DNA of 64,000 nucleotides from Apodospora peruviana (lineage: Eukaryota > Ascomycota > Sordariomycetes > Sordariales > Lasiosphaeriaceae), in assembly GCA_033439685.1 (NCBI GenBank), contig JAUEDM010000005.1, forward strand, positions 1,922,001 through 1,986,000, in the 5' to 3' direction. This document shows, piece by piece, positions 32,894-44,175 of the stretch. Below the pieces are notes generated by a model. That model saw only the letters and a program-made list of their open reading frames with translations, had not been told where the DNA came from and searched no databases. Position 1 is the first letter of the stretch. Every line of letters starts with the position of its first letter. The translations under genes were made by a program, and so were the position numbers.

Positions 32894-35800
32894 TTACCAA
32901 TCCAACCCAGCACCACCACCACAACCCCCCGGGTTCGTCCCAGCAGGAATCAACTGCACGGGCTTGCGTATTGGCAATTCGGCATGCGGCTTCACACCAG
33001 GCTTCTTGGCGCGGTGGCCAACAAAGTTCAACTTCTTGTCCAGCTCGGCGTACACCGGCGGCCCAGCCTCGCCCTTCTTGACTTTCCACTTAGACGTCCC
33101 GAGCTCAGCATCGAGTTCTTCGACAGGCGGTAACTTGACGTAGACCAAACCATCTGACCGTTCTTCGGTCTCGAAGGTAGCGATGGACAACTCGTCGTCG
33201 TTCTTGCAGTCTCCTGACCCCAGATCGAAGTTGCGCTTGTGGTACGGACACGACACCCACGGATTAGCAGGTGCAGCACCGCCGTATTTGTCGCAAGATG
33301 ACTTGTCAGGCTCGCCGATGAGACCGTCCGACAAAACAAAGGTGCGCTTGTGCGGACACATTTGTTGGTGACAGAAATACTTTCCTCTGACGCGCCACAC
33401 GGCCAGCTGGGTGTCGCCTCTCTTGATGTTGGCGGAGATACCGTTGGGCGCCTTGTCGGCACCTTCAAAATAGGACGCTTCTAGCACCGGCTGCCATGTG
33501 GTTGAGGTCCAACGGTCCTTGAGGCCCTTGAAATCCTCTTTGGCAGATTCTGCGGGCCACATGGCTGGCCGCAGTTGTTCCCGATCAGTCTCCATCTCGG
33601 TGGTGTCGAGCACCTCGTCAGTGTTGGCGAACTGCTTGAACTGCGCCGCGATCTGGGGGTTGTTGATTGCCTCGGCCCACTCGTCGAAGTAAGAATCGAC
33701 GAGCTCTTGCATCTGGGCTTCGAGGGACGCGTTGATGCCCAGCTTGTCTTCCAACACGACTTCGCGCAGGTATTTAATTCCGCCCGGCAAGGCTTCGAGC
33801 CAGCGCGCCGTCCGTTGCAGCTTGTCGGCTGTGCGGATGTAGAACATTAGGTATCTGTCCAAAATGGGTACGATTTCCGTAGGGGCGACGTCTTTGGCCA
33901 AAAGTTCAGAGTGGCGCGGTTTCGCGCCGCCGTTGCCGCCGACGAAGATGTTGAAGCCCTTTTCTGTGGCGATGAGTCCGAAGCTGTTTTGTTGATTGTT
34001 AATACTGTTCAAAAGGTAAAGTAGTGGGACTCTTACTCCTTATTCTGCGCCTCTGCACACTCACGCACGCAGCCACTGACACCTCCCTTGATCTTATGCG
34101 GACCGCGAATACTCTTGTACCGCTCTTCTAGTCGTACCGCCATGCCCACGCTGTCGCCGATACCATATCTGCACCATGTCGTGCCGACGCAGCTCTTGAC
34201 CGTCCGCAGCGACTTGGCATACGCATGGCCGCTCTCCATGCCGGCATCGACAAGCGTCTTCCAGATGTCGAGCAAGTCGTTCTTCTTAGCGCCAAACATA
34301 TCGATACGCTGCCCGCCGGTGATCTTTGTGTACAAGTTGTACTGCTTGGCCACCTTCCCCATAGCAATGAGCTTCTCGGGCGTAATCTCACCGCCCGATA
34401 CTCGCGGGATCACAGAAAAGGTGCCGTTGCGCTGGATGTTAGCCAGGAACCGATCGTTGGTATCCTGCAGACCGTGGTGCGGCTTGTCCATGACGTGCTT
34501 GTTCCACAAGCTAGCAAAAATGCTCGCGATGGCCGGCTTGCACGCCTCGCAGCCGACACTTTCTGGGTCAGTCCCGGCTTCCCTCATGACATCCGGCAAG
34601 GTCTTGAGCTTCTTGACCATGACGATGTTGTACAGATCGGCGCGGTCGTAAACAAAGTGCGGGCACAGGTTGTTCTTGACCTCGTTGCCCATGCTCTTCA
34701 TCGTCTTGTTGAAGATGGACGTGACGAGAGGCATGCAGCCGCCACACCCGGTACCTGCCTTGGTGCACGTCTTCACGTCGCCAATCGACTTGCAGGTCCC
34801 GTCCTTGGTGACGTTGACCACATCCCCCTTTGTAACGTTGTGGCAGCTGCAGATCTGCGTGTCGTCCTCGAGATCGTCGCCCTCGTCGGCTCCCTCCTTC
34901 TTCGCACCGAGGATCAGCTCCGACGGCGGAACATCGAGCTCCTTCTGGTTCTTGACGAGCGGCACCAGCTTGACGTAGTCCTTCGTGTCGCCAATCATCA
35001 TCCCTCCCAGTAGATACTTGCCGTCCATGGTGAAGATGTACTTCTTGTACACGTTCTGGAACGGATCCTTGTACGTCAGCGCCTTTACGGGTGCCGGCGG
35101 CAGGCCGTTGGTCAGAGTCTTGACCGTGGTCGGCTTTTCGTCTGCGCCCCTTTTCGCCCGTGCTGGCAGATATTTGGGCCCGTCGCGGTCGGCGAAAAAG
35201 TCGCCAAAGCTGGCCACCTCGACACCCAACAACTTTAATTTCGTGCTGAGATCGGGCCGTTTGTATAGTCGTGGGGCGTGGTGCTTGGCTTGGGTGACGT
35301 TGAAGGCCAGGACGTCGGCCATCTCGACGCCCGGAGCGATGAGCCCAAACGTCTGTGCCTGCCAGCTCGCGCACTCTCCGATAGCATAGATGTCAGACAC
35401 ACTAGTCCTGAGGCTGTCATCGACAATGATGCCGCCGCCACGGTCGGCACACTTGATGCCCGCCTGCCGTGCCAGCTGGTCGCGCGGCCGCACACCGATG
35501 GCAAAGCAGATGGTCGAGCACGGCATGTAATCGCCATCCTCAAAGTAGACGCCCTTAACACCGCCGTCCTCGCCAACGTCGATCTTGCCCACCCGCTTGC
35601 TGAGCAGCACCTCCACGCCCAGGCTGCGGACCTGGTCGACCACCATCCCGCCCGCGTCGCCATCCAGCTGTCGGCTGAGCACCCAGCGATTGCGTTCGAT
35701 GACGCTGACCTTGTCGAAGCACTCCAGATCCATCATCGCTTTGGCGGCTTCCAGGCCTAGCAAGCCGCCACCGACAACGGCGCCAACGGTGCCCTTCTGA

Positions 35801-36436
35801 TGCGCCGAGAAGGCAATCAGCTGCTCGAGGTCGTCGATGGTGCGATAAACAAAGACGCCTTTAGCGTCGTGGCCCGGCGTGTGCCGTGGGAGAACCGCAT
35901 CGGATCCGGTCGCCAGGACGAGGATGTCGTAGCTCACTTCTTGACCGTCCGCGCAGCTGACTACCTTTCTGTCTGCGTGGATTGCCGTGACTCTGTTGTT
36001 GAGGAAATAGCTTAACGCTCCGTCGAGGATACCTTCGTACTGTTTATTGACAGGTATTAGCACCTCTTTGGCTTATGACCTCGTCAGAGAGAGACTTACC
36101 CATTCTAGCGGATTGAGGTACAAGTTCTCGACCTTGCGGTGATCGAAGAAGCTGGTCAGTCCGACACGATTATACGCCAGGTGCGGCTCCTCGCCAATGA
36201 CTACGATGTCGTATTCACGTTCCCTCGCATCAAGCTTTAAGAGTTTTTCTCTAGATTCCCGAACAGTCAGTTTTGTGATTTGCTATATCGGTGAGCCATG
36301 CAATGTCGTTAAGGAACATAACATACATGAAGCTGATGCCGACCATTCCCAGGCCGACAACGACAATCTTCTTGCGGTGTCCTCCGGTGGCCCCCATTGT
36401 TACTGCCGAGGTGAGCTTGTCTAATGTCGAAGACAT
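32894..36436 (-). CDS. niiA: Assimilatory nitrite reductase [NAD(P)H]
   Basis: The enzyme reduces nitrite to ammonium in the cytosol using FAD, an Fe-S cluster pair and siroheme (N. crassa nit-6, Aspergillus niiA). Inferred exons are 36436-36327, 36250-36100, 36039-34037 and 33983-32894, total 1117 residues. The order is: an FAD/NAD-binding region (KKIVVVGLGMVGISF, then VGAVVGGGLLGLEAAKAM); a BFD-like [2Fe-2S] site with CSCHNVTKGD (about 484) and CTKAGTGCGGC; a siroheme/4Fe-4S domain with TTWCRYGIGDS (about 710) and GCVRECAEAQNKDFG (about 746); and a C-terminal Rieske-type domain with CPHKRTF (about 962) and CPYHKRNFDL (about 1001). All cluster cysteines that I can place are present. Introns have GTATGT, GTAAGT and GTAAGA donors. 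Nitrate reductase and the nitrate transporter are not in this window. Confidence 0.95.
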
Positions 36437-38225
36437 CTCGAAACAGTTTGTTTGTATCGCCAGTTCAAGAGAGAGGGCGACACAAGCACGACAGTGCAAT
36501 GACGACTGGAAGGAAGTAGATAGCAAAGACTAGTCGCACCGTCTAGTAGAAGGAAGCTTCCTCCATGGGAGCAGTCACGGAGAGAGAAGCTGAGTGAGTG
36601 TGAGAGAGAGAGAAAAAAGACGCAATGAGATCAACATGTAAGATGAGCTCAACCAAAGGACTGGCTAGGTCTACGGAGTATGCTAGCTACTACTATCTGA
36701 GAGGGGAAGAGGCGAGAGAGAGGGAATATTGCATTTCCGCCGCTGGTAGGTAGCACCTGTGGAGGGAGTACCTGTTCGACCAATACCAAGCAACACCGCA
36801 CATTTCCACGGAAGTGGCAGTCGTTGCGTAGTTTGACATCATGGAAGTAACCTGCTGGAAAGTTATCTAAGAACGCAGGATACAGAGCGAGCTGTATGTA
36901 CCCAAGTCCGTAGATCTTTTGATAAGGGTTGCCGCTGATAAGGGGGTTTCTGGGCAGCCAATCAGATGCGCCCATGTACAAATCTCCTGCCACCGCGGAG
37001 ATACACTGAGGCAAGATACATATCCGACTGCCGTGTAGGATTTTAAAAAAAACACTCAATTCTCTTTTAGATGTTCAAATTCTTTTTGGCGGCCGTTATC
37101 ACATGGCGAATTTGTGGTCTAGAGTGCCTGGCGTGTCCGGTTGTCTGAGTGTTGGCAACGGGGAGCCGTCGGAGACCTGTCGGGATTTAAATCGTGACCA
37201 AACTCGGTGGGCTCAATCCCCGTCCACGTACCTTACATAGGTATGGTAGGTACCTAGGTACCTATATGGTCGAGATATTTACTCGTCGCGCCGTCTCCAA
37301 AGACAAACTGAACGAGTTATTCCGTAGTGTATAGACGAATGGGTCCAGACCTTGACGTGCAGATCGAAACAAGCAAATACAGGACCCCCACGCGTGTGAC
37401 ACAACTAACCCGGACGAGCCAAACTCATATGAGTCCTATCAGATTCAGCCTCATATCCACCTACTACTATTTGCGTCCAGCAGATAGACATCTCCGGTAC
37501 GTACGGCCCCTGGCCCATTTGCGCCGTATCTACCGCTATTCGATCTCCATCCCCACCCGATCCCGCTCTCCACACTTTCCGAAACCTACCTAGTCCCCGT
37601 TTCCCCGGCATCAGATCCGGATCCGGGGCCTCAAGTTTCATTCCACATCATAGTTCTGGAACAATGTATAAAGTCAGTCCATGTGGTAAGCAAGTGCATA
37701 ATTCCATGATCCATGAAACGACCAAGCTTACTCCTTTCGGCAACCCAATATAACCATGAAGAGTGATGCCATTCATTTCGCCAGACAGAGCTACGACTTC
37801 AAATCCGAAACCCCCAAATTTCACCTGACAAAATCCCAAAACTATCTCGAAAATCACCCCTAGTGAGGATGGACGGTTAACGCCATTTCCCGTCTCTGGT
37901 ACTCCGACCTGTCAATGACGAATCTCATTCTCGTTCAGTCTCCTACTGCCTGCACAGAAGGAGAAAACCAAGACAAAACTCCCGTTTCTCCACCTTTCCT
38001 TTCAATCCTTTTCTACCTTTCCCACGCCGTCTCCCCATTTCCTTCAAATGTCTTGCGTGCATGATGATCCGGGGCCCCTCGCAAAATCTACGCCCAACAG
38101 CCAAAACTAGGCAAAATATAACATATAATGTAAAAACACAGAAATAGGTATAAGATAACAATGAATAGGAGAAACGAGATATTTCAAATCTTAGGCAGAA
38201 CAAAAAAAAGACAGAAACCCAAGTC
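36437..38225. other. Intergenic region carrying the niiA promoter
   Basis: This spacer lies between the nitrite reductase start and the 3' end of the SREBP gene. Besides the nitrogen-control sites it holds a nested palindromic GGTACCTAGGTACC-type motif at 37245-37265. Short ORFs around 37330-37640 look non-coding. Confidence 0.5.
36863..37101. promoter_or_regulatory. Putative nitrogen-control (AreA/NIT2 and NirA/NIT4) sites of niiA
   Basis: About 430-665 bases upstream of the nitrite reductase start are four HGATAR elements: AGATAA read on the minus strand at 36863-36868, TGATAAG at 36920-36926 and 36936-36942, and TGATAA on the minus strand at 37096-37101. CTCCGCGG (minus strand, 36993-37000) fits the NirA consensus CTCCGHGG and nearly matches the NIT4 site. 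The pairing of GATA and NirA sites is the known layout of fungal nitrate-assimilation promoters. Binding itself is inferred. Confidence 0.6.
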
Positions 38226-41200
38226 TCAACACCCATCCCCATCCTCGTCACAAGCATCCATACTTACATAGCCCTGATCTTCATCCATGCCAACCATACT
38301 CTTCGTGATAGTCAAACACCTGTCAATCATGGTCTGCCTCAGGTCTGCATCTAATCCAGATTTCTGGCTAGCAGAGCTGCCGACCCAGATTCTCAACCCG
38401 CCAGCAAGTCTCTCGAGAGATCCGGAACAAGCCTCCCTAGCAACCGAGTGGTTCTGCAAATATTCCATCAAATGAAATGCTGCCGTGTATCCAAGAAGCG
38501 ACATGCCATCTACACATGGTCCCGGGAGAATCGAATTGATCATCAATAACGCCTCCTGCGATGGTTCAGCAAATCTCTGAAGCTGCGCAATCGCCATCGC
38601 ACAGCGTAGCGCCGTCTGCGCATCGGTATCGGGCGTTATGGACGTCATTGGCGATTCAATAAGCGGCGGAACACCCTTGCTATACTGTGGATGCTTATCT
38701 GGGTTAACAGATGGACCAAGAGCCTGTATGGCGGCTGCAATGCTGGCGCCGCGCTTCTCGTTGACCAGCGTGGCACGGGCAACAAGACCGCGGATTTGAG
38801 CGTTTGAGCCGATGGGAGCAATCCCAATTGCGAGCGTAATCCTATCTGCTATCGACAGGTTTGGCTCCTTGCCTTCGTCTAGTGTCTTTGAGAGGCTGTC
38901 GACCAAGGCACGGTGAAGCAGGAGGCTAGAGTGCCACGCGGCCACAGCATCCATTGGTGACCTGACAGCGGGATCATCAACGACAGCATTCATACCATCA
39001 GTCTTTTCGGCCACCTTGTACGTAGTGGGCTTATTCCAGGCCAGGTTATGTGCTCGCTGAACAATGCAGTCATTGAGAACAACGTCGCAATCCTGTTCAA
39101 GAAGCAAAGCCAGATGCTCAGGAAGGATGTCGTCAGGTGTTGTGTCATGTCCTTCGTGAACCGACCCAAGAATCAGGTTAAGTTGCCTGGCATTGTTCCA
39201 CTTTTGCCGGGCGAACTTGGCAGCAAGGGTGTTGATAATCGCAAGGATGATGTTGACTATCCAAAATTTCCCAGCCTTGTGCCAGCAGAGCACCCTGATA
39301 TGGAGTGCCGTCATCATAAGCCGGTAAGGGGTGTCGGGAAGGGTACCCATTGCAATAAGAGTAAGTATGAGGCGGCAAATACTAATTTCGACGTCTCCCC
39401 CAGCCAGCTGGGCGTCCAGGGCAATACTCCAAGCCTTGACACGGGCCGCCTCTTGTTCCTCGCTTAGACCAGTCAACATGAGATATGCTCGGAGCCCAAA
39501 CATGCTTCGTACAGCGTACTTCATGGTCTTAAGTCCCAGTGCCGCAGCCTCAAGCGGGAAAGAGTGCTTTGGTACCCAGACCGTCTGGATTGCGGTGAGC
39601 CAAGCCTGTCTCCTGACATGAATTGGTGACGCAAGAGATGGGACTGCTTCGACGACTGAACTGGGGCGCTTTGGCTTCTCTGGTGTTTGTGTGATGGAAC
39701 CACGGAGGAGAGGTACCACAATCCACCAAATGAAGAGGGCCACGGCCGACAGCAGCCTAAACTTCGCCATAAAATCAACAGCAGTAACGTGATAGCCGCC
39801 AAGACTGAAGTGCGTCGAGTGGACAAATGACGCCAGCGAATGAAGGGGGAGCCCATAAAGGCCACGCCCTTCTGGCGTCTCGCTGCTCCGCTCGTGCTCG
39901 ACGAGGGACTCGACAAGCATCAGGCCGGCCAAAGAGCCCACCATCAGCTTTCCGAAATACGGATTCCACCGGCCTCCCTGCATTTGCTGCTGCTGCTGCT
40001 GGTGGATTTGCTGTCGACGCATCGCGGAGTTTTGTTGGCCAAAGGGCGTCTGAGCAGGCGGTACCGGATACGGCCGATTTATCTGCTGTGCTGACAAGAT
40101 ACGCTTCATGTCGTCCGGCACGGGTATCAAGCCTGGCGGATCGGGTCCGCGGGGGGTGCCCATTGGCGTATTCATGAATCCTGTCACATCTTGAGGGTAC
40201 TGGATCGGTGTAGGTGGCTGTTGTTGGAGCGGAGTGGGCATCGGGCCGCCGGCGATTGCACCTGCCATAAAGAGCTTTTCAAAAGCCGAGATTCTAGCTT
40301 GCATGCTATTGTTCTCCTCGAGGAGGCGATTGTTGCGTTTCTCAAGATGCCTGATATACTCGGTCGCCTTACTCAAGACCTATATTGCAAGTTAGCAAGT
40401 CCTTTGTGGGGTTCCAGGTGGATGGGTACATACTGTTGCTTTGTTGAGTTTGTGAGCTGGCGTCAAGCCATGCAACTCTTCTCTATCCTCGGTGGTATCT
40501 TCTCCTCTCGCACTCTTCGACATGATTCTCAGAGCAGGAACGCTGTCCCGTAGTGCCGCGATCTTGTCATTGAGGTTGGTCCTATACCTCTTTTCAATCA
40601 TATTGTGGGCTGTCTTCTTGACCGGCTGGCCATCGAGGTCGTCATCATCATCATCATCATCAACCTCTGCCGATGACTTACGTTTCCTGCTCTTGGATGG
40701 CTCGGCGGGATCCGGTGATGATCCCGCGGTGCCCTTGCCAGTGCTTGAGTCCGGGCTCCCGGCGCTCTTTGGCGAGTGGTACTGGAGATGAGGTGGCATC
40801 GCAATCGTTTTCAATCTCTCCTGCTGGGCAGGAGTCAATGTGCTCCGGAGGTTGGGAGGGATGTCTGACCGCACTATATTCCCGTTCGACGCGTAGACAG
40901 GGTGTGGGTTGAAGGCGGTGGCATAAAGCCCTGGGTCGATGCCGGGACTCGAGGACTGGGAATACAGCTGCGACTGGTTCAAGTGTACGGGCAGCTCCCA
41001 GGTCTGCTGCTGCTGCTGCTGCTGTTGGAGATCCACGGGGGAAAGAGTATCGAATGAGATCTCGCCGTTGCTCGGCTCGTACGGGGGTGTGTCCTGGAAG
41101 TTCCAGTGGGACGGATCCGGGTTGAAGAAAACGGGCTGGTTGCCGTTGGCAGAAGGAGAGATCGTGGGAGAGGGTCCACCAATGGTAGTAGTATTGGTGA

Positions 41201-41369
41201 GGGAAGGGGCGATGGTAGTGGTGGGAGGACCCGAAGAGCTGACGCTGCCGTCGCCTAGATTTCCTGAGAGGTCATTATCGCCCAGCGATCCTTCGCCAAT
41301 GTCATAGCCGGAGGCGTCCAAGGTATCCAGACCAAAGAGACCGGGCGAGTCAGCGTCGACGCTGGCCAT
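38226..41369 (-). CDS. Sterol regulatory element-binding protein (SrbA/Sre1-like bHLH)
   Basis: This is a membrane-tethered bHLH-zip transcription factor of the fungal SREBP family, which controls sterol synthesis and hypoxia adaptation after proteolytic release. Inferred exons are 41369-40434 and 40379-38226, total 1029 residues. The N terminus is Ser/Pro/Gln-rich, with an 8-Gln tract. An acidic run of 8 Asp lies near 235. The bHLH begins at about 253 (AHNMIEKRYRTNLNDKIAAL) and carries the SREBP-specific Tyr in EKRYR. The leucine-zipper part continues across the intron (HKLNKATV joins LSKATEYIRHLEKRNNRLLE). Two hydrophobic segments follow, near 454-468 (FGKLMVGSLAGLMLV) and 517-537 (LLSAVALFIWWIVVPLL), consistent with a hairpin in the ER membrane. 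The long C-terminal region matches the fungal SREBP DUF2014-type domain. It lies upstream of nitrite reductase on the same strand. Confidence 0.9.
40639..40663. repeat. Trinucleotide run encoding poly-Asp in the SREBP gene
   Basis: An ATC/GTC run reads as eight consecutive Asp codons on the minus strand, just before the bHLH domain. Such runs are prone to length change. Confidence 0.8.
41004..41027. repeat. CAG/CTG trinucleotide repeat encoding poly-Gln in the SREBP gene
   Basis: Seven CTG units plus TTG read as eight Gln codons on the minus strand. They lie in the low-complexity N-terminal activation region. Confidence 0.85.
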
Positions 41370-44175
41370 ATTGTGTGTGCGATTGCCCCAAGGGCTGCCT
41401 TAGGTACAGGAAGGCACAGTGGGCTGTTGCATGCAGCCCTCTTGCTGGTGTAGAGTGGCCTAGAAGTCCGGGATGGGACCTGGCAGGCCGGGAAGGGACC
41501 GGCGGACAGCGACCGTCGTTAGCAGGGGCGGGGTCGGGGTGTCTGCGTAGGCGTCGGTCGGGCCAATTATCGTAAGCGATACAATAGGCTTTGTCGAATT
41601 AATCGAGGAGCTTGGGCCGGATCGCGTATGGGGTGCGTTTTTCCCTATGGCTCGCTGCGGCAGATGGGCAATTCTTTTTCGATGCGATGAGCTGACGTTG
41701 GAGCGTTGTTGAGAAGTGGAACGATTCAGAATCGTATGATGGACGCGGCTAGGGCCGACAATCTCTTTTAGGTAGGTAAGCACCTCTGCTTTCCTTAAGA
41801 CCACGTGCCGAGGGTGGGGTTGCGCCCCTGAAATGGTCAAAGATTGGCGAACGTGAGTGGCTGATGAGCTGGGCGCATCCTTGAAACGACCTCGCCGCCC
41901 TTTTCTTGAACGGAATCATCAAGGTGTCGAGATCTTGAACCGAATCTTTAGAAAAGGCAAAAGACAAGAAAGGTAAGGGACTTCTCGGATTATAATAACT
42001 GAAAGAATATTCAGGTAACACGTCGGGGACGGGCTTGTCCCAATTCCACGGACGGCCCGAGGCACTCGCACAATGCAAGACATCAATCAGGTCCCGAAAA
42101 CATATTTCAGATCGATAGAGTTTCATCCATATTTTCAGCCCCAAAGCGCAAAACCGATCGCCATGGCCTACTTGTTCTCAATGATCCAGCTCCCTCCCCA
42201 TACCATGACTACCCACCGTACACATTAATAAGAAAGACGGCAATACATAGATGGAATCCTACAAGTATCAAAGTATGCACCTCGACGGGTGGTGGATACT
42301 GTATCCTGCACTACGGGTCCTACCCGGTCTCTCCCCGGGTCTGGACTACCTGGCCAGTCGGGAAGGTCCTGGAAGACATGCTCCAATCATCCGGTCCACC
42401 GTACAGCTTGCCCCCTTGTGGATGGAGCATACGGATATGCAGAGTGAACATCGTCATCGGCTCCCTCTAGACCTGCTTGCGATGGCAAGAAACGCCGCCA
42501 TCTTATCCCATGCTGGTTGAGCGATATCGGGAGGCCATCTGCAAGTGGTTGCTATTCATGCGGTTCTCGTCATCCAAGCCAACAAGCTATCAAAGCTAGG
42601 TCGCCAGGATGGAGTTGAGGGCGGCAACGAGGTATCCGGGCTTCACCACCAGCCCGGTCCATGTTAAGCATACATTTCTGTCGTGCTTATAACTGCTACG
42701 ACTAAAAAAACTGAGTAAGGAAGACGGCGGGCGCGCAGGAACTCCTACTCGTCGTCATTGCCTATCAGTTGGGACGAATAAAGATACCGGCCTGCATGGA
42801 GAACAAAACAGAGTATGGTGTAACCTATTTCACATGGCATGGTTCCTGCAGCACATGCCCAGATGAAAGTGTGGTCGTACCTACAGAGGCATACCGGCAT
42901 GTATCTCGATGCTTTAGGACATGGCCACCGTCCAGCCTTCCGGCGAACTGGAGCGGGTGGAGTAGAGACGTCATAATCGCGTGTTGACGAGAGAGGCAAA
43001 TCCCAACTTGTCCAGTAAGGCATACCTTCTATGATATCTGTGCAAGAATGACATGCATCTTGAGACGGTTCAAAAGACAGAGCAGCAGAATCGGCGCGGT
43101 ATCACCAAACCAGCTAGCTAAACGACAGCGGTATAAGCAAATCGCAGAGTAGCTCAATGAGTTCAACGTTTCAGGGATCACGCGCGATTAGAGCACCATT
43201 CAAAAGCCGATCATACCCACCTACTTGACGGAGATATTTCGCAACTGGCGACCGCAACTATTACAGCCAAGCTCCAAGTCTACCATCAAGGTCAAGGTCG
43301 AGCTGCATCTACCGTATATGTACCCTGAGATCGGTGCTCTAAACCGACTCCTAAAGAGGAGCATCCCGTCTTCAGACGAGCCGAGCTCTTACGCCCTCAC
43401 GGCATTAACCTAGAAAAGTTTATCGATACAGGCATTAAGGACAACAACCTTAAGAACGATGAGCGCGCCGCACACCAACGGCTTATCTACGATAGTGTCT
43501 TTTTATGACGGCGATCGTATAAGTGAGGACGCGTATATAAGCCTTGGGTATTCAACCTAACTGGTACGTAAGCACGTTAGGTACGGAAGGCGATCCGCAG
43601 AAAGGAGGTGTAGGTATGTGCACAGTTTCACATTCGCGATGAAACACCACAGGTTGCATCACATACATACAACGATACAAACGTCACAAACACACAGGCA
43701 CACACAGACATGCATATTGCACGCACGCAGCGAAAGTGAGTGCCATATGTAGGACTGCTTTTCTTCAATAAAAACTACTAGTTTCGTGTTCTCAGTTCCA
43801 GCCAAACAATGGCAAGATCCAAATCACCAATTGCACCGCAGCATGGTTGATATCAATACCTACTCAAAAAAAGTTCATTTGTTCGGAAATTATCAATCAT
43901 CCATTGGAAAATAATCGTGATATCATCGTCCTTTATCCTCCTCCCCTCTTTCTATGCTACACGACAAGGTATAAGCGCAGGCTCTTCAACTAACCACCTG
44001 ACATAGTTGTTCCCGAATAATTACAAGCCCACTCGTCCGATTAAGACAAACAACGAAGATGACTCCAAGAGAAAAGAAAAAAGAAAGGGGGAAAATGGGT
44101 TATCTACCAAATATTCAAAATTGAAGAGAAGAAGAAAGATGACATGCGAGCATCGATAAACATTGACTTTCTTTT
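41370..44175. other. Long gene-poor intergenic region
   Basis: This 2.8-kb stretch lies between the SREBP start and the 3' end of the next gene. It should hold the SREBP promoter. The only coding-like trace is at about 43130-43510 (listed separately). The rest, including purine-rich and CA-rich bases around 43650-44110, shows no gene. Confidence 0.5.
43130..43507 (+). pseudogene. Decayed coding relic
   Basis: Bases 43374-43507 read RRAELLRPHGINLEKFIDTG and continue to AAHQRLIYDSVFL before a stop. This looks like real protein but has no start or upstream open frame. A different frame over 43130-43413 reads AE-stop-LNEFNVSGITRD-stop and then IFRNWRPQLLQ, with TAG codons where CAG would continue it. 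The pattern fits an old repeat-derived or transposon-associated gene broken by frameshifts and C-to-T changes. I cannot name the family. Confidence 0.35.

Noticed and set aside
34225..35013. 262-codon plus-strand ORF and other long frames over the nitrite reductase gene
   Set aside because: They are shadow frames of a GC-rich conserved gene; the minus-strand product has all cofactor motifs.
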